From Gammaproteobacteria bacterium (GTDB lineage: Bacteria > Pseudomonadota > Gammaproteobacteria > Steroidobacterales > SZUA-146): a DNA stretch of 11,150 nt. The notes under the pieces were generated by a model that was not told where the DNA came from, searched no databases, and saw only the letters and a program-made list of their open reading frames with translations. Position numbers and translations under genes: made by a program. This document shows positions 8,244-11,150 of the stretch, piece by piece (the first letter of the stretch is position 1; the number at the start of each line of letters is the position of its first letter). The stretch is from the NCBI GenBank assembly GCA_013002925.1, contig JABDLQ010000324.1, positions 1 to 11,150 on the forward strand, in the 5' to 3' direction.

Positions 8244-8496
8244 CCCGTCGGTTAGAAAGCTCAGCTGTTTTCAGACGCCGATATGATCTGAGCCCTCCTG
8301 GATCCGGCGGTTTGATGATCCTTATTCCGGCCCGCGGCTCGCTGACCAGATGCTTTTGTTGACGGGGAATGCAGCCCACCAGACTTTGTCCAGCGTCTCG
8401 TCCATCAATTGGAAACCAGCTGCCCTTGCTGCGCGGCCCGGACGTCGTCCTGCCGCGCGTCAACTGCTTACGTATGGCGCCAGACCAATTGACGCC
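8244..8496. other. Convergent rnt/grxD spacer
   Basis: 253 nt between two genes that end toward each other. I see no convincing rho-independent terminator on either strand and no supported gene. Its one notable content is a decayed copy of the grxD 3' end (8368-8411). Open frames crossing it lack ribosome sites and recognisable motifs. Confidence 0.6.
8385..8411 (-). repeat. Partial duplicate of the grxD 3' end
   Basis: This 27-nt stretch matches 8503-8529, inside the last codons of grxD, at 24 of 27 positions; all three differences are transitions. Weaker similarity carries on past the grxD stop on one side, for about 43 nt in all (8368-8411 against 8487-8529). On the minus strand this copy reads QLMDETLDK against QLVDEALDK in GrxD. 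The copies are 118 nt apart, so this one is out of frame with grxD, and a stop closes its own frame a short way upstream. It looks like the relic of a local tandem duplication. Confidence 0.65.
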
Positions 8497-8823
8497 TCAG
8501 GTTTTGTCCAGCGCCTCGTCCACCAGTTGCTTGAGCTCACCGCTGTGATACATCTCCATCACGATGTCACAGCCGCCCACCAACTCACCTTTGATGTACA
8601 GTTGCGGATACGTCGGCCAGTTGGAATACACTTTGAGACCCTCGCGTATATCGGGATCTTCAAAAATATTGACGTAAGAGAAATCGGCATCCACTTGCTT
8701 GAGAGCCGCTACGGTCTGCGCTGAAAAGCCACACTGCGGAAAATCGGGAGACCCCTTCATATAGAGCAAAATCGGGTTGCTTTTCAGTTGGGTTTCAATG
8801 CGACTGTTGAGTTCGTCTGACAT
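8497..8823 (-). CDS. grxD: Monothiol glutaredoxin, CGFS type (Grx4)
   Basis: Single-domain monothiol glutaredoxin of 108 residues. Proteins of this type hold a glutathione-ligated 2Fe-2S cluster and help deliver or sense iron-sulfur clusters; they are poor thiol reductases. The active site is CGFS with C31, preceded by K23 in YMKGSP. The glutathione-binding WPTYPQ and GGCD motifs follow, in the positions expected for E. coli GrxD. It starts with ATG, 46 nt downstream of the BON lipoprotein gene on the same strand. The gap contains a run of seven T on the minus strand (8845-8851) after a poor 4-bp stem, so partial termination is possible. The 3' end has a degenerate copy in the spacer beyond it. 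Confidence 0.97.
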   Translation of the reverse strand: MSDELNSRIETQLKSNPILLYMKGSPDFPQCGFSAQTVAALKQVDADFSYVNIFEDPDIREGLKVYSNWPTYPQLYIKGELVGGCDIVMEMYHSGELKQLVDEALDKT

Positions 8824-8869
8824 GTGTATTTACTCATCTGGAAGAAAAAAAGACCGGGGGGCTGTACGT

Positions 8870-9232
8870 CTAGCCATCATCCGGTTTGGTAATTTCAAGT
8901 TTGTTAATAACTTGTTTGACGCCTTTTACAGAGCTCGCCACTTTCTCAGCCTGGTTACGCTCGACATACGACGTCACTTTGCCATTGAGAGTTACAACCC
9001 CCTGATAGGTGTCAACATTGATCTTGAGCGCGGGAACATATTTATCGGCCGCCAGTCGTGTTTTCACCGACGCTGTGATGGTGCCATCATCGAGTATCTG
9101 GCCTGCAGGACGCTCGTCCTTACCCACCGCATAGCCGCCCGCGGCGGCCCCGCCAATGAGCAGAGCTGTGCAGCCGGACAGCAAAAACAGCGCACACAGC
9201 AACAGGGTTTGGCGTATCACACCAATGTGCAT
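8870..9232 (-). CDS. BON-domain lipoprotein
   Basis: Predicted small envelope lipoprotein of 120 residues. The ATG at 9232 is chosen because GGAG stands 8 nt upstream and the protein then begins with a proper lipoprotein signal: a basic residue, a hydrophobic core (TLLLCALFLL) and the lipobox LSGC with C21 as the lipidated cysteine. The same frame is open further upstream, but that part has no signal and overlaps the DUF1289 gene. A Gly/Ala-rich stretch is followed by one BON domain (about 47-115), with DDGTITASVKTRLAAD at its start and GVVTLNGKV in the middle. BON domains are thought to bind phospholipid or peptidoglycan-associated partners, as in OsmY and DolP. Those proteins have two BON domains and this has one. 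The exact role is unknown. It lies 20 nt after the DUF1289 gene. Confidence 0.87.
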   Translation of the reverse strand: MHIGVIRQTLLLCALFLLSGCTALLIGGAAAGGYAVGKDERPAGQILDDGTITASVKTRLAADKYVPALKINVDTYQGVVTLNGKVTSYVERNQAEKVASSVKGVKQVINKLEITKPDDG

Positions 9233-9252
9233 ATTAATTTCTCCATCGCTGA

Positions 9253-9453
9253 CTAAGACGTAATCACCCGGGATTGTGCGGTTTGCTGCAGCCTGCGGCG
9301 GTCCAGTTCGTCCATCAACGTCAGCTGTTGAGCGGCTGTTAACCCTGGCCAGGCGGCAATCTCTGACAAAAAGCGCAAACACCCCGTGCACTGGTCCCGA
9401 AGATCCAGTTCACAGACACCCTGACACGGCGACAATTTTTGCATATTTTTCAT
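9253..9453 (-). CDS. DUF1289 small cysteine-motif protein
   Basis: A 66-residue protein of the DUF1289 family, function unknown. The signature is clear: SPCQGVCELD then CTGCLRFLSEIAAW, giving four cysteines C10, C14, C22 and C25 in CxxxC-x7-CxxC spacing, which suggests a metal or iron-sulfur site (inference). A helical tail rich in Leu, Gln and Arg follows. The start is taken as the ATG at 9453, with GGA 5 nt upstream. The frame remains open to an ATG at 9561, but that one has no ribosome site and the added residues do not look conserved. A second ATG at 9444 is also possible. It precedes the BON lipoprotein by 20 nt and is probably co-transcribed with it, and perhaps with grxD. Confidence 0.82.
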   Translation of the reverse strand: MKNMQKLSPCQGVCELDLRDQCTGCLRFLSEIAAWPGLTAAQQLTLMDELDRRRLQQTAQSRVITS

Positions 9454-9671
9454 AATAATCCGCTCACATCGCGAGAACTCAATAGACCCCGATGGTCGGC
9501 ATTCGTTCGCATGAACTGCTGTCCCCTGCTTGATTGTAAAGCTTCCTGAAAAATACTTCATGATTTTTCGGTGCGTGTTGCTGAACGATAAGTACTTTAG
9601 TTCGATTTGATACTATACCCGCGGCCGTGCCGACTCCGTATAATGGTGAGTGAGTTTGGGGAGCAAAAAAA
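9454..9671. other. Divergent spacer between the DUF1289 gene and nadC
   Basis: 218 nt that should hold promoters for both directions. On the plus strand TATAAT at 9639-9644 is a likely -10 for nadC. An AT-rich perfect inverted repeat, GAAAAAT (9548-9554) and ATTTTTC (9563-9569) with an 8-nt gap, sits in the middle and could be an operator or chance. I could not place a convincing -35/-10 pair for the minus-strand genes. No further gene is supported here. Confidence 0.5.
9639..9644 (+). promoter_or_regulatory. Candidate -10 box for nadC
   Basis: A perfect TATAAT, 27 nt before the nadC ATG, giving a short leader of about 20 nt that still includes the GGGGAG ribosome site. No recognisable -35 lies 16-18 nt upstream; TTGATA at 9607-9612 is 26 nt away, too far. 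The call rests on the -10 alone. Confidence 0.4.
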
Positions 9672-10517
9672 ATGAGTAACGAGTGGGCAGAAACGGTCAC
9701 CGAGACCGTCCGATTAGCGCTTGCTGAAGATGTTGGTAAGGGTGATGTGACGGCTGCGTTGGTCCCGGCCGATGCAATTGCAGCAGCGCAGGTTATCAGC
9801 CGCGAACAGGGTACTATTTGCGGTCAGCCGTGGTTTGATGAGGTGTTTCGTCAGGTCGATGAAACCATCAGCGTAGAATGGTCTGTGGAGGAAGGCTCTG
9901 AAGTTCTGGAGGACAGCATTTTGTGTCGCCTCAAGGGCCCTGCCCGCGGCGTGTTAACCGGTGAACGCACTGCGCTGAATTTTCTGCAGACCTTATCCGG
10001 GACCGCCACGACAACCGCAAAATACTCACGCGAATTGCGCGGCACCGAATGCGAAGTACTGGACACCCGCAAAACCATTCCCGGTCTTCGACATGCACAG
10101 AAATATGCGGTGCGCTGCGGAGGTGGCCGCAATCATCGCATGGGGCTATATGACGCCATACTCATCAAGGAAAACCATATTGCTGCTGCCGGCGGCATTG
10201 GCGCAGCAGTTGGTCGGGCGCGAGAACTGTATCCGGATCTGCTGGTTGAAGTCGAAGTCGAAGATCTCGACCAGTTTGGCGTTGCGCTGAGCGCCGGTTG
10301 CGATGCGATATTGCTGGATAATTTTTCGGTACAGCAGATGAAAAAGGCGGCGCAAAAAGCAGAGTTTCTGGGCATGGGGCGCCCGAGGCTGGAAGTGTCC
10401 GGCAATGTCAGAAGCGATCGCCTGCGGCTGATCGCAAAAACCGGTGTAGATTATGTCTCCGTGGGGGCACTGACTAAAAATATTCGCGCCCTGGATTTGT
10501 CTATGCGGTTCTTATAA
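9672..10517 (+). CDS. nadC: Nicotinate-nucleotide pyrophosphorylase (quinolinate phosphoribosyltransferase)
   Basis: Cytosolic enzyme that makes nicotinate mononucleotide from quinolinate and PRPP, releasing CO2 and pyrophosphate, in de novo NAD synthesis. It has 281 residues, normal for the family. The N-terminal open-faced sandwich domain includes LAEDVGKGDVT (17-27). The barrel shows GERTALNFLQTLSGTAT with R99, DTRKTIPGLR with R133 and K134, the RNHR motif at 153-156, K166 and E167 in LIKENHI, VEVEVED at 192-198 and LLDNF with D216. These cover the known substrate-binding residues. The ATG follows GGGGAG by 8 nt. It is transcribed away from the DUF1289 group and is separated from fadE by 158 nt that contain likely control sites. 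nadA and nadB are not in view. Confidence 0.98.
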   Translation: MSNEWAETVTETVRLALAEDVGKGDVTAALVPADAIAAAQVISREQGTICGQPWFDEVFRQVDETISVEWSVEEGSEVLEDSILCRLKGPARGVLTGERTALNFLQTLSGTATTTAKYSRELRGTECEVLDTRKTIPGLRHAQKYAVRCGGGRNHRMGLYDAILIKENHIAAAGGIGAAVGRARELYPDLLVEVEVEDLDQFGVALSAGCDAILLDNFSVQQMKKAAQKAEFLGMGRPRLEVSGNVRSDRLRLIAKTGVDYVSVGALTKNIRALDLSMRFL

Positions 10518-10522
10518 TCAAT

Positions 10523-10567
10523 AAGTTAAGTAACTGTTGCAGAATTTGACTGAAGTTAAGTAACAGT
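10523..10567. promoter_or_regulatory. Two operator-like direct repeats before fadE
   Basis: AAGTTAAGTAAC occurs at 10523-10534 and again at 10553-10564, exactly 30 nt apart (about three helical turns). With the next three bases the two copies agree at 14 of 15 positions. Each contains GTTA-AG-TAAC, a near-palindrome typical of a dimeric repressor site. The first begins 6 nt after the nadC stop. The pattern does not match the E. coli FadR or Pseudomonas PsrA operators as I know them, so the regulator is unidentified. Confidence 0.55.
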
Positions 10568-10578
10568 GACACGGTCGT

Positions 10579-10607
10579 TTGTTGCTTTGCAGCGATCATA
10601 GTAAACT
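10579..10607 (+). promoter_or_regulatory. Possible fadE promoter
   Basis: TTGTTG (10579-10584), 17-nt spacer, TAAACT (10602-10607). Both boxes are partial matches at good spacing, just downstream of the paired repeats. TATATT at 10614-10619 is an alternative -10 without a clear -35. This is a weak prediction. Confidence 0.3.
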
Positions 10608-10628
10608 CACAGGTATATTTACGCCGTC

Positions 10629-10648
10629 CGGCGCCCCGAGGGGCGCCG
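10629..10648 (+). terminator. GC-rich hairpin between nadC and fadE
   Basis: A perfect inverted repeat, CGGCGCCCC and GGGGCGCCG, forming an 8-9 bp stem closed by a CGAG tetraloop, followed by TTATTGT. This suits a rho-independent terminator with a weak T-tract for nadC, 111 nt after its stop. It also lies downstream of the possible fadE promoter and 27 nt before the fadE start, so it could act in the fadE leader instead. Confidence 0.6.
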
Positions 10649-10664
10649 TTATTGTCTCAATCAA

Positions 10665-10670
10665 AGGTGA
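10665..10670 (+). promoter_or_regulatory. Ribosome binding site of fadE
   Basis: AGGTGA, 5 nt before the GTG at 10676 and 14 nt before the in-frame ATG at 10685. It decides for the GTG start, though an out-of-frame ATG at 10674 lies even nearer. Confidence 0.6.
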
Positions 10671-10675
10671 GTAAT

Positions 10676-11150
10676 GTGTCTTTAATGACGTTTTCTCTTG
10701 TCGCGCTGGCGGCTTTTCTGACTCTCGCTTATTACAACAGCCCGATCAAGACCTGGGCGCTGACTGCTGCCGGAATCTTGTTGCTCAAGCAGATCACCAG
10801 CTACGATTTTGCGCTGATTCCCTGGCTGGTTCTGGCGATCGTTTTCGTACCATTTGTACACACCGGTCTGCGTCAGGGCCTGTTTTCGAGCCGAATTTAC
10901 AAATGGTATCGCTCGGTATTACCGGAAATGTCCGATACTGAGAAGACCGCTATTGAGGCAGGTACGGTCTGGTGGGAAAAAGATCTGTTCAGCGGCCGCC
11001 CGGACTGGCACAAGATGCTCGCCTACCCCCAGGCCACCCTGAGCCCCGATGAGCAGGCTTTTCTGGACGGGCCGGTCGAAGAGCTGTGTGAAATGTTAAA
11101 TGACTGGGAGATCAGCGAGGCGAACGATTTGCCTCAGCATGCCTGGGACT
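10676..11150 (+). CDS. fadE: Acyl-CoA dehydrogenase FadE, N-terminal part
   Basis: First step of fatty acid beta-oxidation: FAD-dependent oxidation of acyl-CoA to enoyl-CoA. Only the first 158 codons are in the window, before the catalytic domain. The assignment rests on the close match of the FadE-specific N-terminal region to E. coli FadE: DTEKTAIEAGTVWWEKDLF (about 87-105), then PDWHKMLAYPQATLSPDEQ and AFLDGPVEELC, with the same order and spacing as in E. coli. Two hydrophobic segments (about 6-20 and 45-62) fit the membrane-anchored N-terminus of this protein. The start is taken as GTG, because AGGTGA stands 5 nt upstream; ATG at 10685 would shorten the protein by three residues. The gene follows nadC but is probably transcribed separately, given the hairpin and operator-like repeats between them. 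Confidence 0.93.
   Translation, partial: MSLMTFSLVALAAFLTLAYYNSPIKTWALTAAGILLLKQITSYDFALIPWLVLAIVFVPFVHTGLRQGLFSSRIYKWYRSVLPEMSDTEKTAIEAGTVWWEKDLFSGRPDWHKMLAYPQATLSPDEQAFLDGPVEELCEMLNDWEISEANDLPQHAWD

Noticed and set aside
8227..8463. A 78-codon minus-strand frame across the rnt/grxD spacer
   Set aside because: It overlaps the rnt end, has no ribosome site, and the grxD-like repeat is read out of its GrxD frame there.
9233..9391. Upstream extension of the BON lipoprotein frame
   Set aside because: It would place the lipoprotein signal in the middle of the protein and overlap the DUF1289 gene; the ATG at 9232 has a good ribosome site and signal peptide.
9479..9700. A 73-codon minus-strand frame overlapping the nadC start
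   Set aside because: It overlaps nadC and its likely promoter, with no recognisable motif or ribosome site.
10546..10574. TTGACT at 10546-10551 as a -35 for fadE
   Set aside because: No acceptable -10 lies 16-18 nt downstream (the bases there are ACACGG), so it is not called as a promoter.

Overview
The window carries ordinary core-metabolism genes of a gammaproteobacterium, arranged in four transcription groups with very little non-coding DNA. Pointers to that class are the homodimeric AceE-type pyruvate dehydrogenase E1 encoded with aceF and an lpd, class II dihydroorotase next to RNase T, a CGFS glutaredoxin, and a FadE-type membrane-associated acyl-CoA dehydrogenase. Codons favour G/C at third positions and base composition looks moderately GC-rich throughout. 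I see no tRNA, rRNA, insertion sequence, CRISPR array, phage gene or sign of recent transfer, and I do not recognise the species.

Region 1 (1-4907, minus strand): aceE-aceF-lpdA, the whole pyruvate dehydrogenase complex, read right to left. The lpdA end is cut by the window's left edge. Gene junctions are tight: 11 nt between aceE and aceF, and a TAATG overlap between aceF and lpdA. E3 carries its own N-terminal lipoyl domain, so the operon encodes three related lipoyl domains.

Region 2 (4908-5042): a 135-nt divergent control region. A good promoter for aceE and a TATAAT box for the rightward operon lie on top of each other.

Region 3 (5043-8243, plus strand): M17 leucyl aminopeptidase, pyrC and rnt, with gaps of 12 and 3 nt. 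It looks like one operon joining peptide turnover, pyrimidine synthesis and RNA 3'-end maturation.

Region 4 (8244-9453): a 253-nt spacer holding a decayed copy of the grxD 3' end, then minus-strand genes read right to left: a DUF1289 protein, a BON-domain lipoprotein and grxD.

Region 5 (9454-11150): a 218-nt divergent spacer, then nadC (NAD synthesis) and the start of fadE (fatty acid beta-oxidation), cut by the right edge. The nadC-fadE spacer holds two copies of a near-palindrome exactly 30 nt apart, a possible promoter and a strong GC hairpin, so fadE probably has its own control.

No gene-free stretch exceeds 300 nt. I found no new multi-gene system. The points most worth a second look are the overlapping divergent promoters, the paired operator-like repeats before fadE, the duplicated grxD tail, and the mosaic similarity among the three lipoyl domains.
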